From positions 1-64,000 of the forward strand of contig NZ_JACKZC010000001.1 in the NCBI RefSeq assembly GCF_014212495.1: a DNA stretch of 64,000 nt. Direction: 5' to 3'. The notes below the pieces were generated by a model. It had not been told where the DNA came from. It saw nothing but the letters and a program-made list of their open reading frames with translations, and did not search any database. This document shows, piece by piece, positions 44,570 to 53,901 of the stretch. The translations under genes were made by a program, and so were the position numbers. Every line of letters begins with the position of its first letter. Positions within the stretch are counted from its first letter, which is position 1. This DNA is from Pontibacter sp. Tf4 (GTDB lineage: Bacteria > Bacteroidota > Bacteroidia > Cytophagales > Hymenobacteraceae).

Positions 44570-45283
44570 TAAGTTACGAATTACAAGTTGTAACAAGCAA
44601 ATTTCCAGCCAGATTGGTGGGTTTTTTAGGATATTTTTTGACGTCTTATCAAGACCTAACAGCGTGCGCAGCTCCTGCTAGTGTCTGGTGCTATAGTTGA
44701 CTTTGCCTACTGCTGGAAACAAGCCGTTTATTTCATAGTTGCTTCTAATCCTGGGAGCTCTACTTGCCTATCGTGCTATAGTTTATTTGGCTCCCTCCCG
44801 GGCCGGGAGGCCCCGTCTTCGGGCATCGCGCGGTGCCAGCTTCCTGCGCTCCTAACGTCGCGCTGCCTATTGGCACCGGAACCTGCCAAGGCGCTCAACC
44901 CAAAGACTGAAATTAGTTCGATAGTAATTGCTTTAGCTATAGTTGCTGTACTTGCTCTTAGTCAAAGCAGATCTATTTTACTCGTGGTTATAGTTCCGTA
45001 GGGACAGGTCGCGACCTGTCCGCTCAATATCGTTAACTATAAAACTATAGCTATTGAATTATAGCGAAGTAAGAGCTCCCCTCCTTGGTTAAGGAGGGGC
45101 AGGGGTGGTTTGAACCACTGCAACTATGAAACTATAGTTTGAACTATAACAAAGTCAGAGTTCCCCTCCTTGGATAAGGAGGGGCAGGGGTGGTTGGACT
45201 AATAGCAACTATGAAACTATAGTTCTAACTATAGCAATAGTCCAAATCCTGAAAATCCTTAAATCCTAAAATCCTGATTCAGA
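44570..45283. repeat. Intergenic repeat mosaic between the 43035 gene and asnS
   Basis: No gene is seen. It contains the 362-base element copy 2 (44691-45052), two near-identical CCCCTCCTTGG...AAGGAGGGGCAGGGGTGGTT elements (45076-45111 and 45152-45195), AATCC repeats, and AATCCTGATTCAGACAAA (about 45270-45287) directly before the asnS terminator. Confidence 0.78.
44691..45052 (+). repeat. 362-base dispersed element, copy 2
   Basis: It begins CTATAGTTGACTTTGCC and ends AAACTATAGCT, the same boundaries and length as copy 1. Shared blocks include the CCGGGAGGCCCCGTCTTCGGG region and GGGACAGGTCGCGACCTGTCC-type hairpin; the middle (44845-44890) is the most divergent. Confidence 0.8.
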
Positions 45284-45314
45284 CAAAAAAAGCCCGACCA
45301 TACATGATCGGGCT
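45284..45314 (-). terminator. Terminator of asnS
   Basis: Stem AGCCCGA / TCGGGCT with an A7 run on the plus strand giving a U-run in the asnS transcript. Confidence 0.8.
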
Positions 45315-45337
45315 CTCTTTAAAACTATAGTTTCAGC

Positions 45338-46777
45338 TTAAAACTCTGCGTTTTGCGGTGTTCTTGGGAAAGGAATTACATCGCGGATGTTGCCCATGCC
45401 GGTAACAAACTGTACCATACGCTCGAAGCCAAGGCCGAAACCAGCATGCGGACAGCCACCGAAACGACGGGTATCCAGGTACCACCACAGGTCTTCTTCG
45501 TGTATGCCTACGCCTTTCATGCGCTCCACTAAAATATCGATGCGCTCCTCGCGCTGCGAACCACCTACAATCTCGCCGATGCCCGGAGCCAGGATATCCA
45601 TAGCCGCTACAGTTTTGCCATCGTCGTTCAGGCGCATGTAGAATGCTTTGATATCTTTCGGGTAATCGGTAACGATAACCGGCTTTTTGAAGTGCTTCTC
45701 TACCAGGTAACGCTCGTGCTCACTCTGCAGGTCGATGCCCCACTTCACGTCGTACTGGAATTTCTTCTTCTTGTAATGGTTCGAGTTCAGCAGAATATCG
45801 ATCGCCTCGGTGTAAGTAACGCGCTCAAAGTCATTGTTCACTACAAACTCCAGCTTCTCGAGCAAGGTCATTTCCTGGCGCTCGTTCTGTGGCTTGGCTT
45901 TGTCTTCTTCAGCTAAACGCTGGCCTAAAAACTCGATATCTTCGCGGTTGTTCTCCAGTGCGTAACGGATGATGTACTTGATAAACTCTTCGGCCAGGTC
46001 AGCGTTCATTTTCAGATCGTAGAAAGCCATTTCCGGCTCAATCATCCAGAACTCTGCCAGGTGGCGTGTGGTGTTCGAGTTTTCGGCTCTGAAAGTTGGG
46101 CCAAAGGTATAGATATCACTAAACGCCATAGCAGCCAGCTCACCTTCCAACTGGCCGGATACTGTCAGGTTCGTAGCCTTGCCGAAGAAATCTTCTTCGT
46201 AGTTTACTTCGCCGTTCTCAGTGCGCGGCGGGTTAACCGGGTCCAGCGTCGTTACGCGGAACATTTCGCCGGCGCCTTCGGCATCCGACGCCGTGATGAT
46301 AGGTGTGTGCATGTAAACAAAGCCCTTTTCGTTAAAGAACTTGTGCACGGCGAACGCCAGCGTGTTACGCACTCTGAAAACAGCGCCAAAGGTGTTAGTA
46401 CGGAAACGCAGGTGTGCGATCTCACGCAAAAACTCCAGCGAGTGTGCCTTCTTTTGTAGCGGGTAAGCTTCAGGGTCAGCTTTGCCCAGTACTTCTATGG
46501 TTTTAGCCTGCACTTCAAACGCCTGGCCTTTGCCCTGCGATGCAACCAGCTCACCCGAAATAGAAACGGCAGCGCCTGTAGTCACATCCTTCAGTTGCTC
46601 TTCGCTGAAATTATTGGCATCGGCTACAACCTGAATATTATTTATAGTAGAGCCGTCGTTAACGGCAATAAAGTTCACGTACTTATTTCCGCGCTTGGTG
46701 CGCACCCAGCCTTTTAGCAGAACATCCTGGCCCGCTGCGGCGCCTGATAACAGGTCTTTAACTTTTGTGCGTTGCAT
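45338..46777 (-). CDS. asnS: Asparaginyl-tRNA synthetase
   Basis: Charges tRNA-Asn. Class IIb synthetase of 479 residues from the ATG at 46777. The N-terminal OB-fold anticodon-binding domain shows [25 protein letters not shown]. Class II motifs are [24 protein letters not shown] (motif 2 region) and [27 protein letters not shown] (motif 3). The C-terminus ends RTPQNAEF, as AsnRS usually does (the last residues RTP-N-F distinguish it from AspRS). The 11 extra codons upstream (start 46810) are not conserved. Confidence 0.95.
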   Translation of the reverse strand: MQRTKVKDLLSGAAAGQDVLLKGWVRTKRGNKYVNFIAVNDGSTINNIQVVADANNFSEEQLKDVTTGAAVSISGELVASQGKGQAFEVQAKTIEVLGKADPEAYPLQKKAHSLEFLREIAHLRFRTNTFGAVFRVRNTLAFAVHKFFNEKGFVYMHTPIITASDAEGAGEMFRVTTLDPVNPPRTENGEVNYEEDFFGKATNLTVSGQLEGELAAMAFSDIYTFGPTFRAENSNTTRHLAEFWMIEPEMAFYDLKMNADLAEEFIKYIIRYALENNREDIEFLGQRLAEEDKAKPQNERQEMTLLEKLEFVVNNDFERVTYTEAIDILLNSNHYKKKKFQYDVKWGIDLQSEHERYLVEKHFKKPVIVTDYPKDIKAFYMRLNDDGKTVAAMDILAPGIGEIVGGSQREERIDILVERMKGVGIHEEDLWWYLDTRRFGGCPHAGFGLGFERMVQFVTGMGNIRDVIPFPRTPQNAEF

Positions 46778-46878
46778 GTAACGTTGGTTTATAAATTTAA
46801 AGGTAGCCAACTATAAAGGTATAAAGAAAGACCGGAAATGTAGTGGCCTGCAAACTATAGTTTATAGTTGAAAGTCTG

Positions 46879-46886
46879 CAAAGGTA
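46879..46886 (-). promoter_or_regulatory. Possible -7 element of asnS
   Basis: CAAAGGTA on the plus strand reads TACCTTTG on the minus strand, about 100 bases before the asnS start. No spaced -33 element is seen. Confidence 0.35.
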
Positions 46887-46977
46887 AGGCAGAAACTATA
46901 AAAAGCGATAAACCGGACGGCGTGGATGTCTGTTACTAACAAAAAATGTGCTAAACCCACGAATTTTCAACCTTTTG

Positions 46978-47009
46978 TTGATATTGCGAGTAAAATTATT
47001 CTAAATTTG
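46978..47009 (+). promoter_or_regulatory. Bacteroidota-type promoter of rpoN
   Basis: TTG at 46978-46980 and TAAATTTG at 47002-47009 with a 21-base spacer fit the consensus; the box is 38 bases before the rpoN ATG. Confidence 0.6.
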
Positions 47010-47047
47010 AAATACGGGTAACCGTAACAGAAACCGATTTTTAAACC

Positions 47048-48502
47048 ATGCAGCGCCTCGACCTCAGACAACTTTTACAGCAGAAGCTATCGCCGCAGCA
47101 GATACAATTTATCAAGCTGTTGCAGATACCTACGGCTGAGTTGGAGATGCGCATAAAAGAAGAACTGGAAATAAACCCCGCCCTGGAAGAAGGCAACGAC
47201 GAACCCGCAGAAGACCTGTATGGCGACACTGACAGTGACGATTACGGCGACAGCGATGACGATTACGGCAAAGACGACATCGACCTGAATGACTACCTGC
47301 ACGACGATGAAATAAGCGGCTACAAAATGCAGGGCGACCGCGGCGGCGATGACGAAGAAGACCGTGAAATGCCGATCGCGATGATGTCTACGCTCACCGA
47401 TCAGTTACTCGACCAACTCGGTTTCCTGGACCTGAACGATAAACAGCACATAATTGGCATGCAGCTTATCGGCAGCATCGACAGCGATGGCTACATTCGT
47501 CGTGAGCTGAGTTCTATCTCCAATGACCTGGCTTTTTCGCAGAACGTGGATGCCAGCGAAGAAGAGATCGAAGAAGTGCTGCACATGATCCAGACTTTCG
47601 ACCCGGCCGGAATTGCGGCCCGCGACCTGCCCGAGTGTTTACTGCTGCAACTACACCGCCGCGACCAGGACGAAACCACCATATTGGCTGAGCGCATTCT
47701 GGAAGACGCCTTCGATGAATTTACCAAAAAGCATTACCAGAAAATACAGAGCAAGTTTGGCGTAAGTGAAGATGAACTGAAGAAAGCCATTGACCTGATC
47801 ACGAAGCTGAATCCGAAACCGGGCGGCTCCGGCGGCAGCTCCACACGCATTCAGTACATCATCCCGGATTTTATCCTGACAAACAACAACGGCCAGCTGG
47901 AACTGTCGCTCAACTCGCGCAACGCCCCGGATCTGCGTATCAGTCGCTCTTATGCCGATATGTTTGATGCCTATGACAAGTCGGACAAAAAGGATAAGAA
48001 GCTGAAGGAGACCGTGGCGTTTGTGAAGCAGAAACTGGATGCAGCCAAGTGGTTTATAGACGCCATTCGCCAGCGCCAGAACACGCTGCTGCGCACCATG
48101 GAAGCCATCATTAAATACCAGCACGATTTTTTTCTGGAAGGCGACGAAAGTTTGCTGCGCCCGATGATCCTGAAAGACATTGCCGAAGACATTGGCATGG
48201 ACATCAGTACCGTGAGCCGTGTGGCCAACAGCAAAGCCGTACAAACAGAATTCGGTATCTATCCGCTCAAGTATTTCTTCTCAGAAGGTATCGCCACCGA
48301 TTCCGGCGAAGATGCCAGCAGCCGCGAAGTAAAGCATATCCTGAAAGAAATTATAGACGGAGAAAGCAAGCGTAAACCACTTTCGGATGAAAAGATAGAG
48401 CAGATACTAAACGAGAAAGGCTACAATATTGCCCGCCGCACCGTGGCTAAATACCGCGAGCAGCTAAACATACCCGTAGCCCGCCTGCGTAAAGAACTAT
48501 AG
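47048..48502 (+). CDS. rpoN: RNA polymerase sigma-54 factor
   Basis: Alternative sigma factor needing AAA+ activators. The 484-residue protein has the Gln-rich region I (LDLRQLLQQKLSPQQIQFIKLLQIP, about 4-28), a strongly acidic region II (about 48-100), a core-binding domain, the region III helix-turn-helix around DISTVSRVANSK, and the RpoN box ARRTVAKYRE (about 463-472). All functional parts are present. No sigma-54 activator gene is in the window. It has its own promoter and is followed by a long AT-rich inverted repeat. Confidence 0.96.
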   Translation: MQRLDLRQLLQQKLSPQQIQFIKLLQIPTAELEMRIKEELEINPALEEGNDEPAEDLYGDTDSDDYGDSDDDYGKDDIDLNDYLHDDEISGYKMQGDRGGDDEEDREMPIAMMSTLTDQLLDQLGFLDLNDKQHIIGMQLIGSIDSDGYIRRELSSISNDLAFSQNVDASEEEIEEVLHMIQTFDPAGIAARDLPECLLLQLHRRDQDETTILAERILEDAFDEFTKKHYQKIQSKFGVSEDELKKAIDLITKLNPKPGGSGGSSTRIQYIIPDFILTNNNGQLELSLNSRNAPDLRISRSYADMFDAYDKSDKKDKKLKETVAFVKQKLDAAKWFIDAIRQRQNTLLRTMEAIIKYQHDFFLEGDESLLRPMILKDIAEDIGMDISTVSRVANSKAVQTEFGIYPLKYFFSEGIATDSGEDASSREVKHILKEIIDGESKRKPLSDEKIEQILNEKGYNIARRTVAKYREQLNIPVARLRKEL

Positions 48503-48503
48503 G

Positions 48504-48649
48504 TAATGAATAATTTATAATGATGAATGAATAATGAGGAGTACAAAACAGGAAAGGTGTTTTACCACGTAGCTAGTTGACGATTTAATCATTACTCACA
48601 AATCATTATTCATTTAAATTAATCATTCATCATTATAAATTATTCATTA
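48504..48649. repeat. Long AT-rich inverted repeat with perfect 27-base arms
   Basis: Arm 48504-48530 is the exact reverse complement of 48623-48649, with a 92-base loop that itself contains further TAATGAATAATGA-type words. It lies between rpoN and the PAP2-like gene and ends five bases before a GTG start. It is related in sequence to the repeat at 1403-1489. Confidence 0.8.
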
Positions 48650-48654
48650 ATCCC

Positions 48655-49275
48655 GTGAACCGTTCGCTCGCGAAAGCCCTTTCTGTAGTTCTACATCCGC
48701 TGCTGCTGCCAACGTATCTGTTTGCTTTTTTACTTTACTATTTACCCGCGCCGGTTCTGTCGCTGCCAATGCAAAGCCGCTGGATCGTGCTGGGCATGAT
48801 CTTTTTTACCACGTTTATTATTCCGGGCCTGGGTGCCTATGCCATGGTACGCGCCGGGCAGCTGGACTCGATGGAAATGGAGCGTCGCGAACAACGCCGC
48901 CTGCCGCTACTGTTTACCAGTCTGTGCTACGGCATTACCACCTACCTGCTTTACCGCGAACCAGCTTTCGACGAGATCTTCTATTTCATCATGGGCATCA
49001 TTACGGCATCGGTTATACTTACCTACGGACTGTCGCTGCTCTGGAAAGTGAGCGCCCATAGCGTAGGCATTGGCGGTGCCCTGGGCTTGCTTATGTTGCT
49101 GAGCCGGCTGGTGCCCGATGTACCAATGCTGCTGCCCATTTCGCTGACTATAGTTCTGGCCGGAGCCGTACTCTCTGCCAGGCTTTCGCTGCAGGCCCAT
49201 ACCCCTTCCGAAGTATACACCGGTTTTGGCTCAGGCTTGCTGCTGGCTCTTACCGCCGGTATAGTTGCGCTATAG
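48655..49275 (+). CDS. PAP2-like membrane phosphatase family protein
   Basis: A 206-residue inner-membrane protein with five to six hydrophobic helices. The C-terminal half has AHSVG (degenerate PSGH motif) and ARLSLQAHTPSEV, similar to the SRxxxxxHxxxD motif with Glu in place of Asp. PAP2 enzymes dephosphorylate undecaprenyl or phosphatidate lipids; because both motifs are imperfect, activity is uncertain. The start is GTG at 48655; there is no better ATG. Confidence 0.65.
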   Translation: MNRSLAKALSVVLHPLLLPTYLFAFLLYYLPAPVLSLPMQSRWIVLGMIFFTTFIIPGLGAYAMVRAGQLDSMEMERREQRRLPLLFTSLCYGITTYLLYREPAFDEIFYFIMGIITASVILTYGLSLLWKVSAHSVGIGGALGLLMLLSRLVPDVPMLLPISLTIVLAGAVLSARLSLQAHTPSEVYTGFGSGLLLALTAGIVAL

Positions 49276-49460
49276 TTGCAGTCTTAAACCAGCCTGCACA
49301 TCGAGCTTCGGGCGTTTGCTATAGTAGCAACTATAGTTACATTTCTCGTTCCCAAAATGCCTTCTCCTCTTCTGTTCCGTACATAACAACAGGCGAATTA
49401 ATGACAGTTATTCGCAGTTCTATCTAAAAAGCACTATATTTACCTAACAAGCTTTGTACT

Positions 49461-49934
49461 ATGCTACTGGAGTGGGTAACCGTTATTTTACTGATTGTGA
49501 TCGGGCTGGTCCTGATTATTGTGGAACTGGTTTTTATACCGGGCACCACGCTTATCGGCATTCTGGGGTTTGCGCTGGCCGCTATCGGTATCTGGTTTGG
49601 GTATGCTACCCTGGGCACTACGGTCGGGCATGTTATACTGGGGCTATCGGTGCTGGTAGCAGGTGTGGGGCTTTTTTATAGTTTCCGGGGAGATGCCTGG
49701 AACCGGTTTGCCCTGAAAGAAAGCATAGACAGCCGCGTAAACGAAGAATACCAGCACAACCTGGAAGTGGGCCAGACCGGCACTACCACATCAGCGCTTC
49801 GTCCGCAGGGCACTGCCCTGTTTAACGACCAACGCCACGAAGTACAGACCAAAGGCGAGTTTATCTCCCCCAATACCCCGGTCCGCATTATCAAATTAAG
49901 TCAACATAAAATAATAGTAGAAGCAGTAACCTAA
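49461..49934 (+). CDS. NfeD-like membrane protein
   Basis: A 157-residue membrane protein with an N-terminal helix, two further helices (to about 75) and a C-terminal OB-fold-like NfeD domain ([34 protein letters not shown]). NfeD proteins partner with SPFH/flotillin proteins in membrane domains. The gene lies five bases upstream of floA, the standard NfeD-flotillin arrangement. Confidence 0.88.
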   Translation: MLLEWVTVILLIVIGLVLIIVELVFIPGTTLIGILGFALAAIGIWFGYATLGTTVGHVILGLSVLVAGVGLFYSFRGDAWNRFALKESIDSRVNEEYQHNLEVGQTGTTTSALRPQGTALFNDQRHEVQTKGEFISPNTPVRIIKLSQHKIIVEAVT

Positions 49935-49939
49935 GCCAA

Positions 49940-50926
49940 ATGGAAAACTTATCCGTTATTTTTCTGATAGCAGGAGCCCTTATCCTGCTCATGATCTTTT
50001 TATACTTTGTTCCGATCAGCCTCTGGATCACGGCGCAGTTCTCCAACGTGCGTGTGGGCCTGCTGGAGCTGGTATTTATGCGCATCCGTAAGGTTCCGCC
50101 AAGCCTGATCGTGAACTCCATGATCAATGCTACCAAAGCCGGTATAGCTGTTACTACTTCTGAGCTCGAAACCCATTACCTGGCTGGCGGTAACGTGCCT
50201 AATGTTATCAAAGCGCTTATCTCAGCCGATAAAGCCAACATTCCGCTTTCGTTTAAACAAGCCACTGCCATCGACCTGGCCGGCCGCGATGTTTTCGAAG
50301 CCGTTACCACATCCGTAAACCCGAAAGTGATTAACACACCAAACGTGGCAGCTGTAGCGCAGGACGGTATCCAGCTGATTGCGAAGGCCCGTGTTACCGT
50401 GCGTGCCAACATTATGCAGCTGGTAGGTGGTGCCGGCGAAGAAACCATTCTTGCCCGTGTAGGTGAAGGTATCGTAACTTCTATCGGTTCTTCGGTGTCG
50501 CATAAAGGCGTACTGGAAAACCCGGATATGATCTCGAAACTGGTGCTGCAGAAAGGTCTTGATGCCGGTACGGCTTACGAGATCCTCTCAATTGACATTG
50601 CCGACGTAGATGTAGGAGAAAACATTGGTGCCAAACTGCAGATTGACCAGGCCAACGCCGACCTGAAAGTTGCCGAAGCCCGCGCCGAAGAACGCCGTGC
50701 CATGGCCGTAGCCGAAGAGCAGGAAATGAAAGCCCGCGCCCAGGCCGCCCGCGCCAACGTAATTCAGGCCGAAGTAGAAATTCCGCAGGCAATAGCAGCT
50801 GCTTTCCGTAGCGGTAACCTGGGCATTATGGACTACTACAAAATGCAGAACATCCAGTCCGATACCGACATGCGTAACTCTATCGCCAACCCGAACCAGG
50901 GCGGTGCTAACAAGCCAAAAGAGTAA
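49940..50926 (+). CDS. floA: Flotillin-like protein FloA
   Basis: SPFH-domain scaffold protein of membrane microdomains, 328 residues. One N-terminal membrane hairpin ([18 protein letters not shown]), then the YqfA-type sequence [27 protein letters not shown], the SPFH region and a long coiled-coil Ala/Glu-rich tail ([34 protein letters not shown]). It matches the UPF0365/FloA family at its usual length. It forms an operon with the NfeD gene. Confidence 0.95.
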   Translation: MENLSVIFLIAGALILLMIFLYFVPISLWITAQFSNVRVGLLELVFMRIRKVPPSLIVNSMINATKAGIAVTTSELETHYLAGGNVPNVIKALISADKANIPLSFKQATAIDLAGRDVFEAVTTSVNPKVINTPNVAAVAQDGIQLIAKARVTVRANIMQLVGGAGEETILARVGEGIVTSIGSSVSHKGVLENPDMISKLVLQKGLDAGTAYEILSIDIADVDVGENIGAKLQIDQANADLKVAEARAEERRAMAVAEEQEMKARAQAARANVIQAEVEIPQAIAAAFRSGNLGIMDYYKMQNIQSDTDMRNSIANPNQGGANKPKE

Positions 50927-50949
50927 TTTATAGATAAACCATAGTTTGT

Positions 50950-50986
50950 AAAAGCCGGAGCAGTTATGTTCCGGATTTTATTTTTG
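50950..50986 (+). terminator. Terminator of nfeD-floA
   Basis: Stem AAAGCCGGA / TCCGGATTT followed by ATTTTT, 25 bases after the floA stop. Confidence 0.7.
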
Positions 50987-51842
50987 CACCTAAGTTACCT
51001 CACCCAGCCCTGTCCTAAGAACAGGAGAGGGAGATTTGTCTAGATCAGGATTTGCAGGATTAAGGGATTTTCAGGATTCGGGCTGTTGCTATGTTTGAAC
51101 AGCTATAGTTTTATAGTTAGCAAACACACCCCTACCCCTCTCGAGAGGGGAATTTCTGCTGTTGCTATAGTTTGAACAGCTGTAGTTTCATTGATAGCGT
51201 TTGTCATCCCCCTGCCCCCTTCAAAGGGGGACTTTTCGGCTACTGCTATAGTTGTTCCTATAGTTCTGTAGTGACTGCTTTAACACCCCTGTAGTCCCCT
51301 CAAGGGGACAGTCTCTGCCTTGTTATAGTTGGAGCTATAGTTCTATAGTTACAGCCTGAGAGCAGGACAGGTTTACCTGTCCCTTCGTAACTACAACCAC
51401 GTGAAGAACTGATCTACTTTAACCAAGAGCAAGTACAGGAACTATAGCTAAGGCAGCAGCTATCGAATGTGTTATCAGTCTTTGGGTTGAGCGCCTTTGA
51501 CTTGTTGCGGTGCCGCAAGGCAATCCGACGTAGGAGGATAGCAAGAAGGCAGCAGCGCGATGCCCGAAGACGGGGCCTCCCGGGCCGGGAGGGAGCCAAA
51601 GAAACTATAAAACTATAGGCTTTTAGAGCTCCCAGGATTAAAAGTGGCTATGAAATAGACGGCTTGGTTCGAATGGTAAAAAAGTAAACTATAGGACAAT
51701 AGACAACAATAGTCTGAGATAGATTTCTCACTCTGTTCGAAATGACAGGAGAGTAGGAATGAGCTATCAGACACATAAGATGTATCGGCTGCGCTCGGGA
51801 TGACACATAAGAAAACTATAGCAATAGCTTATCAAACTATAG
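50987..51842. repeat. Intergenic repeat mosaic between floA and the 51905 gene
   Basis: No gene is seen. In order on the plus strand: AGGATTTGCAGGATT repeats (51047-51080), CCCCTACCCCTCTCGAGAGGGG (51127-51150), GTCATCCCCCTGCCCCCTTC (51204-51230), CACCCCTGTAGTCCCCTCAAGGGGAC (51284-51310), 362-base element copy 3 inverted (51333-51694), TGAGATAGATTTCTCACTCTG...GAAATGAC (51714-51746) and ATCGGCTGCGCTCGGGATGAC (51782-51803). This is the same order, reversed, as the block at 18490-19150. Confidence 0.78.
51333..51694 (-). repeat. 362-base dispersed element, copy 3 (inverted)
   Basis: Reverse complement of copies 1 and 2 with the same boundaries. Its hairpin is GGGACAGGT-AA-ACCTGTCC rather than the GGTCGCGACC form, so the loop changed while the stem is kept. 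It ends with CTATAGTTTAC at the left edge of the element. Confidence 0.8.
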
Positions 51843-51886
51843 AAAGCAGAAGGCCGGAACTACAATCAGCTCCGGCCTTCTGCTTT
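51843..51886 (-). terminator. Terminator of the 51905 lipoprotein gene
   Basis: Perfect 16-base stem AAAGCAGAAGGCCGGA / TCCGGCCTTCTGCTTT with a 12-base loop, 19 bases past the stop codon. Confidence 0.85.
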
Positions 51887-51904
51887 ACCTAATGTTACTA
51901 TATC

Positions 51905-52744
51905 TTAACTTTCTTTCAATGTAATCTTACGCTCTACAGTATTGTACGGACCAGGCAGTACATTGCCATTGTTATCCAGTAACTCCAGTTTTATAGTTGT
52001 TTCGCCCATTGGCAGACCTTCTATAATATATGGCAACCAACGATCCAGCATAAACTCGGTACCGTTTATAGTAGCACGTACCTTGTTACCGGTTGGGCTC
52101 AGATCCGTGTTTACCAGGTAAAAATCAAGCATGATCTTTTCGGTATCCTTGCCTACATATTCGCCTTTCGGACGGCTGTAGAACATGTGCGGCGCTTTCA
52201 GGTCGAACTGCATACGCTCGGCTGGCTTACCGGCTGTAACCATACGCAGATCATAGGCACCTTTGTGTTTTAAGCTCTCGTGGTAAGAACGGGAAAGGAA
52301 CGACAGGATAACGTGGTCGCCTTCTTTCAGGTCTTTGGTGAACGTAGTCTCGTAATGCGCCGTATATGGTTCATTATCAACTATGTTATGAATGTGCTGC
52401 CCCTGCTGTGAGTTTGCCATATGCTCTGCGTTAGAGTGCGGCGTCATACGGGTAAGCTGGTAGTTCGACAAGCTGTAGTTAAATTCTACAGGACCCGGCT
52501 CCACAAGGCCACCTGCAGGTGGTGTGTTCAGGCGTAAAGCCGATTCCGGATACTGTTGCGAGTCGTCGAACGCGTAAACGCGTAGGCCGTTCTTGCTCAT
52601 AATTGCTCCGGCAGGAGTTGGCCCGGTGTTAGTAGTGGTGGCTACAGGTGTCTGATTTTCAGCTTCCTGCGTCTGTCGTGCTGTGTCGCACGCTGTAACA
52701 CCCAGCAACAGGGCGGCTGCCAGGCCAAGGTAGGTTTTTTTCAT
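51905..52744 (-). CDS. Exported lipoprotein of unknown function
   Basis: A 279-residue lipoprotein: signal MKKTYLGLAAALLLGVTAC (cysteine 19), a Thr/Gln-rich linker (to about 48), then a soluble domain with FNYSLSNYQLTRMTP, QQGQHIHNIVDNEPY and a C-terminal Ig-like module (KVRATINGTEFMLDRWLPYIIEGLPMGETTIKLELLD). The His-containing HIHNIVDN segment is conserved-looking, but I cannot assign an enzyme. It is divergent from the 2OG-Fe oxygenase gene. Confidence 0.68.
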   Translation of the reverse strand: MKKTYLGLAAALLLGVTACDTARQTQEAENQTPVATTTNTGPTPAGAIMSKNGLRVYAFDDSQQYPESALRLNTPPAGGLVEPGPVEFNYSLSNYQLTRMTPHSNAEHMANSQQGQHIHNIVDNEPYTAHYETTFTKDLKEGDHVILSFLSRSYHESLKHKGAYDLRMVTAGKPAERMQFDLKAPHMFYSRPKGEYVGKDTEKIMLDFYLVNTDLSPTGNKVRATINGTEFMLDRWLPYIIEGLPMGETTIKLELLDNNGNVLPGPYNTVERKITLKES

Positions 52745-52846
52745 CTGTAAGAGATTAGGTTAGCAATTGAGCTAAGTTAGTGAATTTATTTTTTTCGTAT
52801 ATTGCGAACTACGTGAACAACACAAAAAAGTATACAGCAAAATAAT

Positions 52847-53830
52847 ATGAGTGAAATTTTGTTCGACGAAATTCCGTCTCTGGACTTAGCGGATTTTACG
52901 TCAGGTGACGCTGAAAGAAGGGCTCGATTTGTGAAGAAATTGGGTGATGCGTATCAGAATATAGGATTTATTGCCCTCCGTAACCATGGCCTGAGCGACG
53001 AGCTGACTGAAAGGCTGTATGCTGCAACTAAAAAGTTTTTTGCTTTGCCGGATGAAGAAAAGCAAAAATATGAAATACCAGGATTAGCCGGGCAGCGTGG
53101 CTATGTAGGTAAGTTTAAAGAGAAAGCAAAAGGCTTTAACACCGGCGACTTAAAAGAGTTTTACCACGTTGGCCAGGAACTAAGCGATATTCCGGACAGC
53201 GACCCGATCAAAGAAGAGTATCCTGAAAACGTATTCCCGACGGAAGTACCAGAGTTTAAAGAAGTAACCTTAGAGGCTTACCGTAAACTGGAAGCAGCCG
53301 GCAAACAAGTGCTGCGCGCTATTGCTATTCACCTGGGCCTGGAAGAAGATTACTTTGATGAAAAAGTGAAGTATGGTAACAGCATTCTGCGCCCGATCCA
53401 CTACTTCCCTATCGAGGACCCGGACAGTGTACCAGCTGATGCCGTACGAGCTGCCGAGCATGGCGATATTAACCTGATTACCCTGCTGATGGGTGCCAGC
53501 GCAGATGGCCTGCAGGTACTGCGCCGCGATGGACAGTGGATTCCGATCACGGCTCTGCCGGAACAGGTGATTGTGAACGTAGGTGATATGTTAGCACGCC
53601 TTACAAACAACAAGCTGAAGTCTACGATACACCGTGTGGTTAACCCGCCACGCGAGCTGATGCACACATCGCGCTACTCTATTCCGTTCTTTATGCACCC
53701 ACGCTCCGAAATGGACCTGACCTGCCTGGAAAGCTGCATAGATGAGCAAAACCCGAAGGCTTACCCGGATGCTACAGCAGGCGAATACCTGACCGAGCGT
53801 TTGATAGAACTTGGCCTTAAGAAAGCTTAA
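52847..53830 (+). CDS. Isopenicillin N synthase-family 2-oxoglutarate/Fe(II) oxygenase
   Basis: A 327-residue cytoplasmic oxygenase. It has a DIOX_N-like N-terminus (IPSLDLADFTSGDAERRARF, and GFIALRNHGLS) and a 2OG-FeII_Oxy domain. Iron ligands are the HGD of AAEHGDINLITLL and the later His in STIHRVVNPP; the 2-oxoglutarate-binding RYS motif is in SRYSIPFF. Family members make small molecules or modify amino acids; the substrate is unknown. It is a single gene ending in a terminator. Confidence 0.88.
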   Translation: MSEILFDEIPSLDLADFTSGDAERRARFVKKLGDAYQNIGFIALRNHGLSDELTERLYAATKKFFALPDEEKQKYEIPGLAGQRGYVGKFKEKAKGFNTGDLKEFYHVGQELSDIPDSDPIKEEYPENVFPTEVPEFKEVTLEAYRKLEAAGKQVLRAIAIHLGLEEDYFDEKVKYGNSILRPIHYFPIEDPDSVPADAVRAAEHGDINLITLLMGASADGLQVLRRDGQWIPITALPEQVIVNVGDMLARLTNNKLKSTIHRVVNPPRELMHTSRYSIPFFMHPRSEMDLTCLESCIDEQNPKAYPDATAGEYLTERLIELGLKKA

Positions 53831-53852
53831 GTATTAATATTTTGAAATATTT

Positions 53853-53886
53853 AAAAGAGAGATAGTTACAAGCTGTCTCTCTTTTT
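53853..53886 (+). terminator. Terminator of the 2OG-Fe(II) oxygenase gene
   Basis: Stem AAAAGAGAGA...TCTCTCTTTT with an inner TAG/CTG region and a long T-run, 23 bases past the stop. Confidence 0.8.
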
Positions 53887-53901
53887 TTATTTTTACCGCA
53901 C

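Noticed and set aside
44681..45001. 106-residue ORF
   Set aside because: It overlaps copy 2 of the 362-base element and has no start context, signal or homologous feature.
45076..45195. Two nearly identical repeats with a spacer, resembling a short CRISPR
   Set aside because: Only two copies, internal dyad symmetry, spacing not regular, and no cas genes; they belong to a dispersed G/C-rich repeat family.
51414..51599. 61-residue ORF on the minus strand
   Set aside because: It falls inside copy 3 of the 362-base element; not conserved as protein in the other copies.
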